Of a DNA stretch of 64,000 bases, positions 1-44,145 are shown piece by piece. The notes under the pieces are model-generated. The model was not told the origin of the DNA and ran no database searches. It saw nothing but the letters and a program-made list of their open reading frames with translations. The first letter of the stretch is position 1, and each line of letters opens with the position of its first letter. Made by a program: the position numbers and the translations under genes. This stretch comes from Cheilinus undulatus (lineage: Eukaryota > Chordata > Actinopteri > Labriformes > Labridae), in NCBI RefSeq assembly GCF_018320785.1, contig NC_054877.1, forward strand, positions 33,564,151 to 33,628,150. The letters run 5' to 3'.

Positions 1-21
1 TTTTTAATCATCTCTCTGCAG

Positions 22-31853
<31,832 letters not shown>

Positions 31854-32015
31854 TCAGATTGTACCTTTGTTCTTGTTTTTCAGTGAAAGGATGAAGGAAG
31901 GATGACTTCATGAAGGGTAAAGACGGTGATTGTGACCTCTGTTAGCTGCTAGATCAAAGTGTACACTTTTATACCACTGTTCATGCTATATTTTACTTAT
32001 ATTCTTTGTTTTATG

Positions 32016-32021
32016 ATTAAA
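32016..32021 (+). promoter_or_regulatory. Possible poly(A) signal of the LLTP gene
   Basis: ATTAAA lies about 165 bases after the TAA stop, in AT-rich sequence. It is the first recognised hexamer variant downstream. Transcript data would be needed to confirm that it is used. Confidence 0.3.
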
Positions 32022-33009
32022 TTTGAACTGTTGCACATCATTATACCCTCTCTAGAGTACACTTTTGTTCTGGGGATACTGTCCCAGGGATGTAAATGTA
32101 AACTAACTAGAGCAAGCACTTTTAAAGTAAAAGTGTGGGCTCTTTTTTTTGTGTTTTCTAGTACAAGTAGTACAAACACTTGGCCTCATTCATCAAAGGT
32201 TGTAAAAATTATTCTGACATTCACCATTTTTTTTTAATTTGTGATTTTTTTCTTAACTAAGAACAAAGCCTTACAACACACCAGGGTACTCTTACGCACA
32301 TTTAAGTGCAAATAATACCGGATAAATTATACATTTTGCACTTATCAGCACTGGAATATGCTAAATCAAGAACAATCTGTAACATTAGATTATCTTTAAC
32401 TGCATATTTATAATTTTAGCCCTTTTATGTTATTAGATAATATGTGTAAATGCACAACTAAAATGGTTAACATTTAATAATACCATGCAATGTCTGATCT
32501 TAACTACAAAATGTTAAAATATAAATAGAAACCTGTATTCAACCAGGAAAAACTTATTAAGAATCTTATTTACAAGAGTATCTGGCAAAGACAGGCAGCA
32601 GAATATTCAACAGTTGCAGACATAAAACGAAGAAACAGTTACTGACACAGATCAATCAAATCCTTGTCACAGAGCACTGTGACACTAGAGGACACTTCAT
32701 CCTCTAGTGCTTTCAATCTAAAAAGGTTTAAATAGAACAACTCAAAGAAAACCAAAGAAAAACAGTCTATAGGAGCAGCACACCTGAAACTCCTTTTGCC
32801 TATTTCCACATGTGCTTTGGGAACAGAGGGCAAAATAAGTCTTCTGAGTGAGTCACAGAGTGAAGACTGTTGCTTCCAGCACTTTTCACATGTGTAGACT
32901 CACACAAGTATGAGGGAAGCAGGTTCAGAATAGCCTTATAAATAAGGACTGATTTTGACTACTGAGGGCTTGATTACAGAGAAGACAATTATGAGTTAAG
33001 GACTTAAGA

Positions 33010-33480
33010 TTGGGGCTATGGGTTCACTGAGTGAGACAGTGTGGCATTCTGTGTATCTGAGCATGAGGATGGAAGTCAGAATCTTTTGGTCCTCGGTCTT
33101 TCCAGTCTTACTATATTTTTGTGAGGCCTGGACGTTGACTGATGGCCAGAGGCACCGACTGAACTTCTCTTCGGCACATCTTTGGGTACCATTGGCAAAA
33201 CTGTGTGTCTAATACTGACGTGCTCAGGAAAGCAGGGATGAGAATGGTCTGCTTCTTGATACTGGAATAGCAGCTATGCTTTTACGGGCACCTGGCACGC
33301 TATCCCAGTGGGCTGGTCCAGACGATGGGGGCAACTGTGTGCATCATGGGAGGGACAGGAGGATACTTGGAGCAGTGGGACATGGGCCTGGTGGATTGCC
33401 ATCAGGAGGCCGGAGCAGTACAGGACTAAGGCTGGCACGACAAAGTGCCAGTATGGCATACGCTCCCATACCTGACCTAA
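33010..33480 (+). mobile_element. Fragment of a non-LTR retrotransposon
   Basis: Plus-strand translation gives WSSVFPVLLYFCEAWTLTDG followed by broken frames. A 'leu-pro-val-leu-leu-tyr-x-cys-glu-ala-trp-thr-leu-thr' string is a usual landmark downstream of the reverse transcriptase in several fish LINE families. It ends with PSGGRSSTGLRLARQ and the GCATACGCTCCCATACCTGA stretch. Both ends are ragged. The clade was not determined. Confidence 0.55.
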
Positions 33481-34300
33481 CCTGACTTAAGAATGGTGAT
33501 GAACCTCAGTGACCCATGGTATACAGTATCCAAAGATTTAAGGCATTGAAAAAATGCATGCATCTCCATGATCGATCAGAGGCATAAACGTGACAGAAAC
33601 AAGTCTTTTCTTAGCAGCAAGAGTAAAAAAACAAGACTTTCTGAAATACCAAATTACAACTTTAACTTCTTTACAACCTGCCTGATGTGAAGCTTAATAG
33701 ATAGGAAATCATTAATGAAGAATCTAAGGTATTTATTAGACGATACAGATCCAATCACATTACTGAGATGCAGAACAGAAGGCAAGTCCAGCTGCTTTTT
33801 TTTAGTTTGAGAACATCATGACTTTAGTTTTATCAGGATTCAAACCCATGTTTCTTCATAAGTAAATTAGACCATAACAAATTTGATTTGTCATAATTAT
33901 GTTTAAAAATTTTGGGTGTTAACCTTTAAATCTGAGGAGTTATTTCTGAAACAGACTGAAATTAATATTGCTCCTTCTTTATGACAAATCAAAACAACAA
34001 GAGCATGAACATTAGGATTTATTCGCTGTTTTTATAAAGTCTGAAACAGCTTTGGCAGGGTAGGTGTCTAATGTGACCAAATGAATGATTAAAAAACTTT
34101 ATATTTTTCACAGGAAAGATTGTCAGTGAGTTATTCCTTTGTCTGTTTTTAGTCAACAAGATTTGTTCGGGGTTTTTTTTGTCTTAAAATGGAAAAGATT
34201 TCACATGAACAGGAGAAAATCATTTATCCTCAGGGGCTACTAAAACTGACAAAAACCAGAGGTTCCTCACACTAGCTTTAATCACACTGGAGTGTGTCTC

Positions 34301-34306
34301 TTTATT
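34301..34306 (-). promoter_or_regulatory. Possible poly(A) signal of atp6v0d2
   Basis: The plus strand reads TTTATT, that is AATAAA on the gene strand, only about 16 bases beyond the stop codon. A second AATAAA lies at 34018-34023 and could be the real one with a longer 3' UTR. Neither can be confirmed here. Confidence 0.25.
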
Positions 34307-34321
34307 ACTTGTCTGATCTGT

Positions 34322-37300
34322 TTACTGGATGATTGGAATATAACTGTGTATCTTGGACTTCTGCCTCTGTGTGACACACTCAGCGATCCAGACGATGTTG
34401 CGGCTCTCCTGCTCCTTCAGTTTGACGTAGGAGTAAAATACTCCAAAGTGGAACTGCTGCAGGAAAGCCAGGGTGTTCAGCTTCACCTGAGGAAAGATGA
34501 AACATGAGAGAAGATAGTACATAAAGAAAACAGGCAGACAATAAATATGAGACTTTTTTTTGTCTGCGTATGCCATCAGTATTTTTTTAGGCTCTGCAGA
34601 GATGGCGAAGCAACATAACAGACCTACAGGTACAATATGTAGAACTGACATTATTCCTGTTACATGTCATTTTTAAAGATGGACTCTTTACCTCAAACAT
34701 TTCCAAAAGCTGTTATAACTGAAGAAATTACTTATTTTTATAGGTGTAACAGTGACATGACCAACGCCATGCTGGAACTGTGTGTCACAAAATTTTTGGA
34801 AACGTTGGATGTTACATCAAAGGCTACAATAGGAAACTGTCACTCTGATGCCAAGGCCAAAGATCTGATGGGAGCTGTTTACAGCCGTATGAGTCTGTCT
34901 ATTGTAAGCAGATGATTGACGTCACATGGGTTTGTCCAATTCTTTCTACAGTCTATGCTTGCGCTAAATGCGGTGCACTTTAGCTATCTCTCAGTTGCAA
35001 ACGATCTTATGCCGTGGTCTGGATGGGAACAGACATCTGACTTGTTGTTCTGCACAACTGTGGTTTTGTGTGTGCTGTCCCATGTTTTCCAGAATAAACC
35101 AGTCCAGGTGCTCCACTCATCCTGCCTCCTGTCCACTAAATCATAGCAGCAGCAGAGCAAGATAGGAAAGGTCGCACGTAGCTTGGTACACTTACCAGTA
35201 GGCCTGGCATCTATACAACTTGGAAATGTCTAGTGGGGCATATTAGCTGGGGGGGTTACATGGGTGAAGTTGGGCCATTGAACTAGCAGCCAATGGCAGC
35301 CACTATAAAAAGACACACCCTGTTACAATTATGAAAACCAAGAGTATCTCTGGTTTTAAAAAAACTGATGGAAATATCTGAGGAATGAAGTCGACTAAAA
35401 GAGTAATTAAGACATTTCTGTGCAAAAATCCAATGTTTTGTAGCCTTAAAATTGATATTTAGTTTTCTGTGCTGTTCCTGTGAGGGTTAAGCTTTTCTTT
35501 CTATGATGAATTTTACGTAATAAAGGAGAAAAGCTGTTAAGAGTGGCCTACCTGTGAGATGAATGGTTTGTGAGAAGCTCACAGCATTAACCAAAAAGGC
35601 TACTTGAAACTTATAACAGCTTTTCTCCCTCATTATGAGACATTCATCCACAACAACAACAAAAAAGGCCTAAATTTAAAGAAGTAAGCAGCAGGGTCAT
35701 TGAAACTTGCCAGCTTGTCATCTTTTGTTATTCTTTTGATTGAGAGCATCCTGGCCGAAGAATGAGTTTATAAGTCACCAAAAATCTTTACATGATATAT
35801 ATAAACCTACATATTTTTATTTAAAAACATACCTAAAAAGTAAAAGCAAATGTTTTAAAATGTTTAAGTTGGTTCAAGTGGTAAAACAATTCAACAAAGA
35901 TGATTTTCACACAATGAGTTGAGAGGACATTGCACTTTTTTTCTACCTCCTGCTCAAAGAATCGATCCTCCAGAGTCTTAAAATTTGATCCTGGCTCGGG
36001 GTCTTCAAAAATGATTTTATACTCCTGCAGGGACATTAAGGTTGACGTTAACCATATGTCTGATTAGTTTACTGCAGTAACAATAAGGCAGCTGTCATTA
36101 AGGGGTCCTTAGGGATCTTACTGGGTAGCAGTCAGCCACAGCTTTGACCTGCTCATGTTCCTCTGCTTTGGCCAGCAGCAGCAGCCCCTCAGGGTGAAGT
36201 TTGCCACAAGATGGATACAACGCGCTTCTGTCTGCACAGCTCAGATCTGTCCCGAAGGAGTTCACTGTGATGATGAAGGCTCTCCTGTCCGCCTCAAACT
36301 GCAGCATATACACACAGATTTATTATCATCAACAAGTCTTAAACACTAAAAACCCAGCACACGCACTGAAAATCGTCACAGTACCTCCAAAATGGGACAC
36401 ATTATATCTTTAGTGGCTCCACCAATGTTCTCGCAGAAAGCGTGGAAAGACTCCAAATATGCCTTAAAAATTAAAAATGATCGAGATAAGAAGTGTTTGA
36501 TATAACTTAACCTTTCAGTATAAGTCTGAAGTCATCTCAAATCAAACGAGACATAAAAACATGAGTTGAAACACGATATTTAAAAGCCACCTTGTACAGT
36601 TTGTTTCTGAGAATCTCAACTTCCATTTCATCCAGGCTGGTCTCAGACACTGCATCCTGGAAAAACTCAGCTGTGACGAAAAATCAAAGTCCGATCATTG
36701 TTCTTTATAACATAGCAACACTTAAATATGGATGTTAAAAGGATAAACAAATCAAAAATGCCTGGAAAGTCAGCATTTTATACATACAAGCTCTTTGAAT
36801 AAATTTCACACAGAAAAAATGTTTCACCCAATGAAAACCATGACTGGAGCATGGAAGGGTTATCTCTTCTTTTGATTATAGTGTGTCATCTATGACCAGA
36901 ATGTTAGATATTTACCCAGCGGTGTGTCCACAAGGATGGTGGAGTAGAGCTCAGTTGGGGTCCGGGCGATGCCGACTACTGCCATTTGGTCAAAAGCTCC
37001 CAGTGGGTGACACCTCGGGAGGAGCTCCTCCACATCTCTCTGTTTGAGAGCCCCGGTGATCAGCAGGACAACGTTGTCGATCATGTAATTATATCTGTGG
37101 AAACAGAATATCAAGTTACTGGATTCCCTTTAATATGTCTGCATAATAGTCTGTGTACATTCTTCTTAAGAAGGACATTTTTCCACAGCTATGCCTTATT
37201 TTTAGTAGGGCTGTTCTGATTCCAATACCAGTATCAGAAATATGTCTGATATTAACCTTCAGTTTAGCTTTCTATTTCGCTTGGTTTAGCTATGCTAAAT

Positions 37301-40300
37301 GTTACCAGAAATCAATTCTTCTTTGTGTGCATGGGCTACCATTTAAGAGCAGCAAAGAGGAACCAAATGACCCGGGGAAGAATGGCGGCTGTGAGACAGT
37401 TTTTCTGTGAATGTGATCGTTAAAATGCCTTCCAGACCAGCGCAGTTGCACACAGCAAGAAGTGACACAGTTTATCAAAAGATAAATAACTTTTGAGCCA
37501 TATATCATTGCCTCTTACTTGTTTTTCCTCTTGAAGCTAGCCATTGTTAACCTGGCACACCAGATGGATGTGTTTCGCACATCCATCTGGTAAACATCTC
37601 ATAGACAGAGTTGGGGAAAGGGCAGAGCCTTTGGAAAAAAAACTTGGAGTGTGATTGGATGTACAATCTGTCACATCTTCATGAGCCAATCAGAGCAACA
37701 AAACACATGACGTAGCCACTAATGAGATGCGCCCCTACCGAGAAGTAAACTCCATAGAGAACTGCATAACGAACCATGGCGACTGCTGACATGTCAGTAC
37801 GTGACTTTTGTCGTTTTTGAAAAGAAAACAACTCACTGCTGTTCTTTGTTCTTCTTTAACAAAGAAATGTCGTCAAGCTCTGATAAAGCTGGCGCTTTTG
37901 CAGCATCCACACTAATCTCTTTTGCCATGATTGCACCAGCCTCTTGTTGCTGCTTGCTTATGTCACGACTCCACCACGCCCGAAAGTACTGCCCCTGGTC
38001 GCTGATTGGTCCTGTCACTTTCTAACCGGGCCCATACGGTTCAGATTGGAGCTTTGCAAGACGGATTCACTAGTGAGAAACAGGGAAACGGGCGTATCCA
38101 TCTGCTTTGCAAGGTTAAGCCGTTGTGCCTCCCCACTGAATCTCTTGATGCCTTTGAATCCCTTTTAGCAGTGTTTTCAGCAAGCCTGGAACTTGTGTGA
38201 CTTTTGGGGACTTCAGAGATTAAATCAACACAGTTAACACGATATTGAACGTCTATTTATCCATTTTAATTGAATCATGATCATTTATCACAGCTAGCTC
38301 AAATGCTAACACAAAAGCTAGTTTTCCTTTTTTGAGGGCCTGTCAGCCAATAGTAGGCTGTGCTGTAGTCACATGATGCTGCCCGAATAGAGCATGATGG
38401 AGTGAGAATGCGAGAGCCTGTGTTGCAGCCCCCTGTATTATTCTTATTTTAATACTTAGCAGTAAAACTCAATAGTCAGAAGAAAAATAACTTTAGGTTA
38501 TTTACATTTAATTCTATTTGTTGAGCCATGTTCTGAGTCAATTATAAGTCTAAAATAGGTCTAAAATGCACCGTCAGTTCAGAAAGTTCATGCTGGTATT
38601 GGGTCAGTACTCATTATTAGAGGTGTAACGATTCATTGATGTATATTGATATATAAATTGGTTAATTGATGATCCAATCAGATTGATGGAAAGTCAAAAC
38701 ATCGATCTAAATTGATGCTTCCAGCTACGCTTTTATTTTGAAATTCCCCCCTCATGCCTGTTGACAGTTTCCACCCCAGGCAGTGTCCTCAACAAGCTAG
38801 CTGCAAGCTAACTAAGTAGCAGCAGTAGCTTAAAGTTTTGCACTGAGGGAAAGAGGATATCTTCTCCTCTCTCGCCTGTGTGGATGTGTTTCAGACAGAC
38901 GCTACTGCAGGACGGGTCTCTCCCCTTAGTTGGCCGACCACATCATCATCGCTGTATGAGATGTTCACGGATAAAAACGCCACTCGTTACGGCAGAGGTA
39001 GCGCGAGTGCTGTCTGCAGCAGACTGCAGGTATACAGAGAGGGAAAGGTCTGCAGCTGCATGTCTCCTTTGATACACTTATTTTACATCGCCGTCTCACA
39101 GTAGATTTATAATGAAAATATAAGCTGTCCAAACTTAACGTGGTTCGTATCAGGACGAAACTGGTGATATACACCCCTACTCATTATCGGCCGATATCCA
39201 ACACCTTGTTATCGGAATTGTATCATGAAGAATAAAACGGTATCGGAACATCCCTAATTTTTAGCAAACTTAGAGCACTTTGAGATAAAATTAGTTTGAA
39301 TTATCATAAAATGGTGAGTGAAAATCTTTTGAATGAATCATGATTGAGCAGTTTTGGAGTGGTTGCATACGTGATATAGTCAAGGAAGGTGGAGAGTGGA
39401 GGAAGGGCGTGGGAACGGAGGCAGCTGAATTCAGTCACCAGGTTCTCCCGCAGCTTGGTGTCCACAAAAGACACGGTCAGATCTTCTTCAGACGAGGACA
39501 GCAGCTTACCATAATCAGTACACTGCAGGTGCAGCTTCATATCTGAGGAGAGAATAGGAATAAGTATCGTCAGGATTTTTCTTTATCTTTGTATAACATT
39601 GGTATGGGCTCAATGAGGCCACCTATTTGTTTTCTGAAGTGGCGTAAAGTAAACTAAAAGGCCAAGAAAACTAAGTTGTGTCAACTTAAAAATCAGATAC
39701 AGCTATTTCGGCCTTGTCTACTCGAATTTTTGGTCACATTGCTAAACACTGCCCCATGACTGGTGGTATTGCAGCATTTGAGCCATATCCATAAGCTTCA
39801 AAAGAACGGACAAAAAACAATGAATGCAGAGTACGGACAGAAAGCTCCATCCTTATCCATATGCAGATCAAACAAAGAGCATGAATGAGCCTTTAGCAGA
39901 CTGTATACTCAGCTTTAACCCTTACCTTGATGCTAACCCTAACCAAAGTTCTATCTGATTTTATTTTGAAAGTTTGAGTGTGTATTTCCAGCCTGAAAGA
40001 GGCAGTGTCTCACAGTAGAGAGGGGATGTCTGAGCACTGCAGTCTGCAGCCAAACTGTCTTGGCTTCATTTTTCCGTGTTTTTAATGAGCATCATAGGCA
40101 TCACTGTGCTAGAATCAAATCTTCTTCACTGCCCATCCCCGTTAGTCAAAGAAGAAGGTGTAAAAGGGAAAAAATGAATCATTGTAAGCATAAATCAGCT
40201 GTATGTGACTCATTACCACTCACAATTTCAGTTTATGATCCTTAGTTAGAAACAAACCACATATGACATACGAAAACCCATCGTGGATATAAAATTTGGC

Positions 40301-40651
40301 AAACTAAAACACATCTTGAGAGGTGTAAAATTCCCTGAAATGTTTCCTGCTTCTCTCTTTTAAATTGGGTCCAGATGAAGAAAGGTGCAGATACGATGAT
40401 CCCTGTCAGCACTCCTCCGCAGCCACTTTTAAGACACCCTCACATAAGTGTCCATTTTATAACAAACATCTCTTCCATTTTCCCTACAAATTCTAAGTGT
40501 ATCCAAAAAATAACAAAAATGTTTCCTTACCCTCAAGTGTGTCACACTGGGCCAGATTCTGGTAGTCCCTGGAAGTCAGAATCCCGGCCTTCATTCCCCG
40601 AACCAGACCTTCCAAATAACCGTGATCAACATTAAAACTGAGCTCTGCCAT
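34322..40651 (-). CDS. atp6v0d2: V-type proton ATPase V0 subunit d (d2-like), complete, 8 exons
   Basis: Subunit d caps the V0 membrane rotor of the vacuolar proton pump and couples it to the V1 central stalk. Coding exons in transcript order: 40531-40651, 39371-39542, 36916-37094, 36591-36670, 36385-36462, 36122-36298, 35947-36024, 34322-34486. All have minus-strand AG/GT borders and matching phases, and together give 349 aa with no frame break (human d1 351, d2 350). Hallmarks are [13 protein letters not shown] near the N-terminus, [46 protein letters not shown] and, at the end, [16 protein letters not shown] and RNIVWIAEC. The d2 isoform is preferred over d1 from [34 protein letters not shown] and SYIPII. 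The start was chosen at MAELS, the Met that gives family length. It converges on the LLTP gene, 2.5 kb apart. Confidence 0.93.
34487..35946. other. atp6v0d2 intron 7
   Basis: A 1.5-kb intron. Around 34885-34955 it shares ATTGTAAGCAGAT and GACGTCACATGGGTTTGTCC with 42795-42850, so part of it is a dispersed repeat. A hairpin element is listed at 35525. Confidence 0.55.
35525..35628. repeat. Short inverted-repeat element with 15-bp perfect arms
   Basis: GGAGAAAAGCTGTTA at the left end is exactly complementary to TAACAGCTTTTCTCC at the right. The 104-base unit could fold into a hairpin and looks like a minimal MITE. The right arm, continuing into CTCATTATG, recurs at about 44317-44340, which supports a dispersed family. 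Confidence 0.65.
37548..38118. mobile_element. Nested hAT-like element, family B copy 1
   Basis: The 571-base element runs from TAACCTGGCACACCAGATGG to CCATCTGCTTTGCAAGGTTAA. Flanks are GCCATTGT (37540-37547) and GCCGTTGT (38119-38126), an 8-base target duplication with one mismatch. Just inside the left end lies an extra palindrome, CAGATGGATGTG and CACATCCATCTG, separated by a few bases. A second copy lies at 62143-62705. Confidence 0.8.
38618..39179. mobile_element. Nested hAT-like element, family C
   Basis: It begins TAGAGGTGTAACGATTCATT and ends TGGTGATATACACCCCTA, inverted repeats of the 'TAGGGGTGTA' kind common in fish hAT elements. The 8-base duplication CTCATTAT is perfect (38610-38617 and 39180-39187). 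The 562-base body has no transposase. Confidence 0.85.
39543..40530. other. atp6v0d2 intron 1
   Basis: A 1.0-kb intron holding one copy of the GGTTAGGG-related dispersed repeat (complementary strand, about 39905-40010). Nothing else was recognised. Confidence 0.55.
39905..40010 (+). repeat. Interspersed repeat with CTAACCCTAACC words, copy 2
   Basis: TTTAACCCTTACCTTGATGC and CTAACCCTAACC are followed by TTTTATTTTGAAAG and GAGTGTGTATTTC. This is the reverse-complement arrangement of the segment at 13655-13760 and the same orientation as that at 56870-56970. Confidence 0.5.
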
Positions 40652-41109
40652 GACGAGAATGAGTTCTGAACAAGTCTGTCTGCAATTAATATGATGCATC
40701 TATGTGTCTCTCTTAGGATTTCTACCCTAACTTCTGCATTACTTCCTCTCTGACTAACATCCATGCTCTTATTTTCCCTTCCTCTTTAACAACAAGAATT
40801 TCCACAGCTGCTCTTAAAGTGTTTGTGGATTAGTTCCAGCTCCTGAGGGCATTTTGTCTCTGAATACAATAAAATTTGACTTCTCTTTGAGTACATTTGT
40901 TTAAGTCTCAAACAAATGTCCAGACAGTAAAGCAGAGTATAGGCCAAACTGATAAAAAGTCACTCTTTCACAAATAACTAACATATCAATGTTTTTGTCA
41001 CCTAAACTCACTTACTGAATGTTTGCTGTTTGTATGGCCAGTTGACTTTCACTTATGATTTAAATCTTACTGATTTATTGCCACAAGTGCTGTGATGAAC
41101 TTTTAGGCT

Positions 41110-41680
41110 TGTTTGGGCCAGAAACTGAGGCTGAAATAAGGCCTGTCATTGCGAGTCAGCACCCCTGAGGGTGCAATCGAGCAGAATGGGGGATTAACAC
41201 AAAGTCCACACCTTGAGGTATCAGTAAAGGGTGGACACAGAGAGTGAGAACAGTCTAGGGTACCGTCTGTGCAGGTAGTAGGGTTGCCAAGAGTTCTGAA
41301 AACCACCACCAGTCGTCTCTTGACAATGACATTAAGCTTGACCTTGGCATGCACAGTGTATGTCAACGTGCCACCACAGATGTACATTTTTTTTGTCTGC
41401 TGGCTTTGGCGCTAAAGAGTCTGTCATGTGGAGTATTGTTTATGAGGTTCACAGCAGAGGGGAAGAAACTGTTCCTGTGGTGTTTTGGTACTGATGCCTG
41501 AGGGCAGGGTCTCAAAAATTCCATTTCTAGTGTGAGAGAGGTCAACCGAAATATAAACTGTATGCCTCAGAGTCCTGAAGGTGTACAGGTCATGGAGAGA
41601 TGGAAGACTGTAGGCAATCACTCTCTCTGCAGAGCGAATTCTTGCTCCTCGCTGCGGCTGCAGCATACCAGATAGTGATT
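41110..41680. mobile_element. Degenerate interspersed repeat, possibly a LINE fragment
   Basis: The minus strand translates to RNSFFPSAVNLINNTPHDRL, resembling the C-terminal tail of fish non-LTR retrotransposon polyproteins ('FFPxAVxLLN'). The plus strand words GTTCACAGCAGAGGGGAAGA and AACTGTTCCTGTGGTG belong to a common fish repeat. Edges are approximate. Confidence 0.45.
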
Positions 41681-42279
41681 GAAGAGGTGAGATGTTTTGA
41701 GAAAGAGAACAATACCAAACTATTATTTCACCAGATGGTTTCCTGTTTCTTATTCAGTGGTGTTTTAGGGAAGGTACACACAGTTCACTGTAGTTATTTG
41801 GGGTGAGGTGGTGCTGTCAGTCTCAATAATCCTTAAAGATAATTAGATCAATGCTTTTAATGCTATCTAAAAATACACAGGCTTGTTCTAACTAGAAAAG
41901 CAGTCAGAGAGCACAGACCTCCGCTATTAGCCCTATCTCCCGATAGTGAAGAATCCTTTAAAATATTTCTGGACCCATCCCCATGGGCCCCCCCACCATG
42001 GCATTCACCAATTACCCCCTTCCCGGTGGGGTGGAAACACAGTGAGGCAAAGCATTGGCTTCACTACAGGTGGACTGTTATGGTGGAAGCATTGCCTGCC
42101 GGTGCCAACAGATGCACTGACAGTCTCACCCATGGTCTCACTAGACGACTGGTAGTCATGGCAGATGGTGAATATTCCTCTATTCCTCCCAGCTTTGTGA
42201 GTATTCTCGCTACAATTCGCTGTCTTTCTCTCTGTTATGCTCAGACTCACCTCCTCAGCCGGGCGTGCGTCTTTCAAAC

Positions 42280-43140
42280 TCTATAAACTCCAAAACTTTG
42301 AATGGAAACCAAGTGGCAACCTCTGGTCCAAAAAAATGAAGCCAATGCGGAAGTGCAAAAAATTGCTATACCGCAACTGTCCACTTGAGGCTGGCTGCAG
42401 GAAAACCGGAAGTTCCGTCTGCACACACGTTAAACAGCTGGTTTTGACACAAAATAAACTGGTTTACAGCCTGGTTCAGAACACCAAATGTGTCTCATTA
42501 GCTAGTGTCTTATTGTGCTCTCACTGTACGGGGGATGAATTTTTTTGTACCACGATTGTTTGGATTATATTTAGGATAAACCTCACTTCACGGTGATTGG
42601 CGCGTCTCATTTGATTGACAGATAGCTCGGCAGGCAGAGTCTCCGTTCCTGTCACCCAGAATGCTAGCTAGCAGGCTGACAGGAAGTCGCGCTTAGTGGG
42701 CTGGCCGTTAGGTTGATCCAAAGTTCAGTTGAGACCGTGATTTCAATATGGAAGCCTCCACGGATTGGCTTCAGAAGCCGTTTTACTCTGCCTATTGTAA
42801 GCAGACAACTGACGTCACATGGGCTTGTCCAATTCTTTCTACAGTCTATGATGGAAACACAGCCAAAATGATGCTGGGATTGAAATTACTCATGTCCGCC
42901 ATCTCCTCATGTAAAGTGGTAACAGCGCAGCGCTCTGCCATTAGCCCTATCTCCCAATAGTGAAGAATCCTTTAAAAAATTCCTGGATCCAGACAGTGAG
43001 CCAGATCACTCCCAAAATCTAATCAGATCTTCCTTATGCCATTTCTGACATTTCCTGAAAATTTCATTAAAATCCGTCCACAACTTTTTGAGTTATGTTG
43101 CTAACAAACTAACAAACCCTGCCCATCACATAACCTCCTT
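42280..43140. mobile_element. Composite of dispersed repeats including a LINE 3' end
   Basis: The segment 42780-42850 (CTGACGTCACATGGGCTTGT, then TTCTTTCTACAGTCTATG) recurs at about 34900-34960. At 42960-43140, the run TTTCCTGAAAATTTCATTAA, TCCGTCCACAACTTTTTGAG and CATAACCTCCTTGGTGGAGG has the wording of RTE-type LINE 3' tails in fish. A related piece lies at 41940-41985. The parts were assigned by eye. Confidence 0.5.
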
Positions 43141-43931
43141 GGTGGAGGTAAAAATTGATCCCAAAAACACACATGGCAAAACTGTTACGAACAGAACGAG
43201 ATGGCTTCGTGGAAACGGACTGTACACGAGCGTTGTGACACCTCTTTTCCAGGATTTAGATGGAGGGTAAAAGGTCCAGTCCTGTCTCTTTCTGTTTCTC
43301 CGTTATTTTTTTTTCCTGAATATTTCACAACTTTTAGGACACAAAATATCTTTAGAATAAATACGTTTTTTTGTCACAGTTTTAACCTTGTTAATTTACA
43401 ACTTTAATCTCAAACTATCTAGCCTCACCCAGTCTTTCATGTAACACATTCCTAATTCATTCATTTTTACGTGTGTGCAGAGTGTGGGCTAAATCATAGA
43501 GCAGAAGCCGGATAAGGTGATTCACGGAGGAAGTAAAAGATATATCTTCAATTTATCCGTTATCTCCCTGACATATTTATGTGAAAGCTGGCCTGTAAAT
43601 TCCCCTCAGGTCATCTTCTTTTGAAGATGACTGTTTTGGATTTGACGGTAAGCCAAATAATCACACTCAGCACATGGTTGTCTGACTTTACATGAGCTGC
43701 TCTTCCACGTATTTTACCTCTTCTACCTTAAGTTACACGCACCTCTTGCCTTCTTTTCTGTCAATGGCTTCTGAGGGCACCAGTATTACGGTTCCTCCCA
43801 GGTCTAGCGCTCCTTTAGTGATCCACTTTTTCAAAATGGGCAATCATAAAAGTTTAAATTCATCAGTACTGCTATTAAGTCTCATTGGTCGTATAACATA
43901 ATGTTCCATTATAACTCGACTCATTTAAATC

Positions 43932-44145
43932 AGTGGTTCTCAACAGGAACAGCGTGGACCCACCTCCATATCCTTAACGACAAATCACTTTAATTTCTCA
44001 ATTTTCTTTTTGTGACAGAACAAAGAGATAGAAACATACCTTAAAAATGATTTTAAACATTATAATCTTTTTGTCACACATTCGCGACCCACTGTAAATG
44101 GAATTGTTACCCACTTTAAGGTTTGACCCCCCAGTTGACAATTAA
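43932..44145. mobile_element. hAT-type non-autonomous remnant
   Basis: The left end CAGTGGTTCTCAACAGGAAC is a standard hAT terminus. The presumed right end GACCCCCCAGTTGACAATTA is a weak inverse match. No target duplication was found. Confidence 0.45.

Larger units (their letters stand above)
31854..34321. other. Intergenic region between convergent LLTP and atp6v0d2 genes
   Basis: This 2.5-kb AT-rich space holds both 3' ends and one degenerate retrotransposon fragment (33010-33480). I recognise no further gene. Confidence 0.6.
37206..39256. mobile_element. Outer hAT-like element in atp6v0d2 intron 2
   Basis: The left end TAGGGCTGTTCTGATTCC and right end GGTATCGGAACATCCCTA are imperfect inverted repeats. 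A perfect 8-base direct repeat, ATTTTTAG, flanks the element (37198-37205 and 39257-39264), the signature of hAT insertion. After subtraction of the two nested insertions the core is about 0.9 kb and has no transposase, so it was mobilised in trans. Confidence 0.85.
37095..39370. other. atp6v0d2 intron 2, built mostly of nested transposons
   Basis: This 2.3-kb intron is almost entirely accounted for by one hAT-like element (37206-39256) with two further insertions inside it. Removing these would leave about 0.2 kb of original intron. Neither splice site is disturbed. Confidence 0.75.

Noticed and set aside
34322..40651. The minus-strand exons as part of another lipid transfer protein (such as MTP), given the LLTP next door
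   Set aside because: The joined protein is 349 aa with the full set of V-ATPase subunit d motifs and no LLTP feature.
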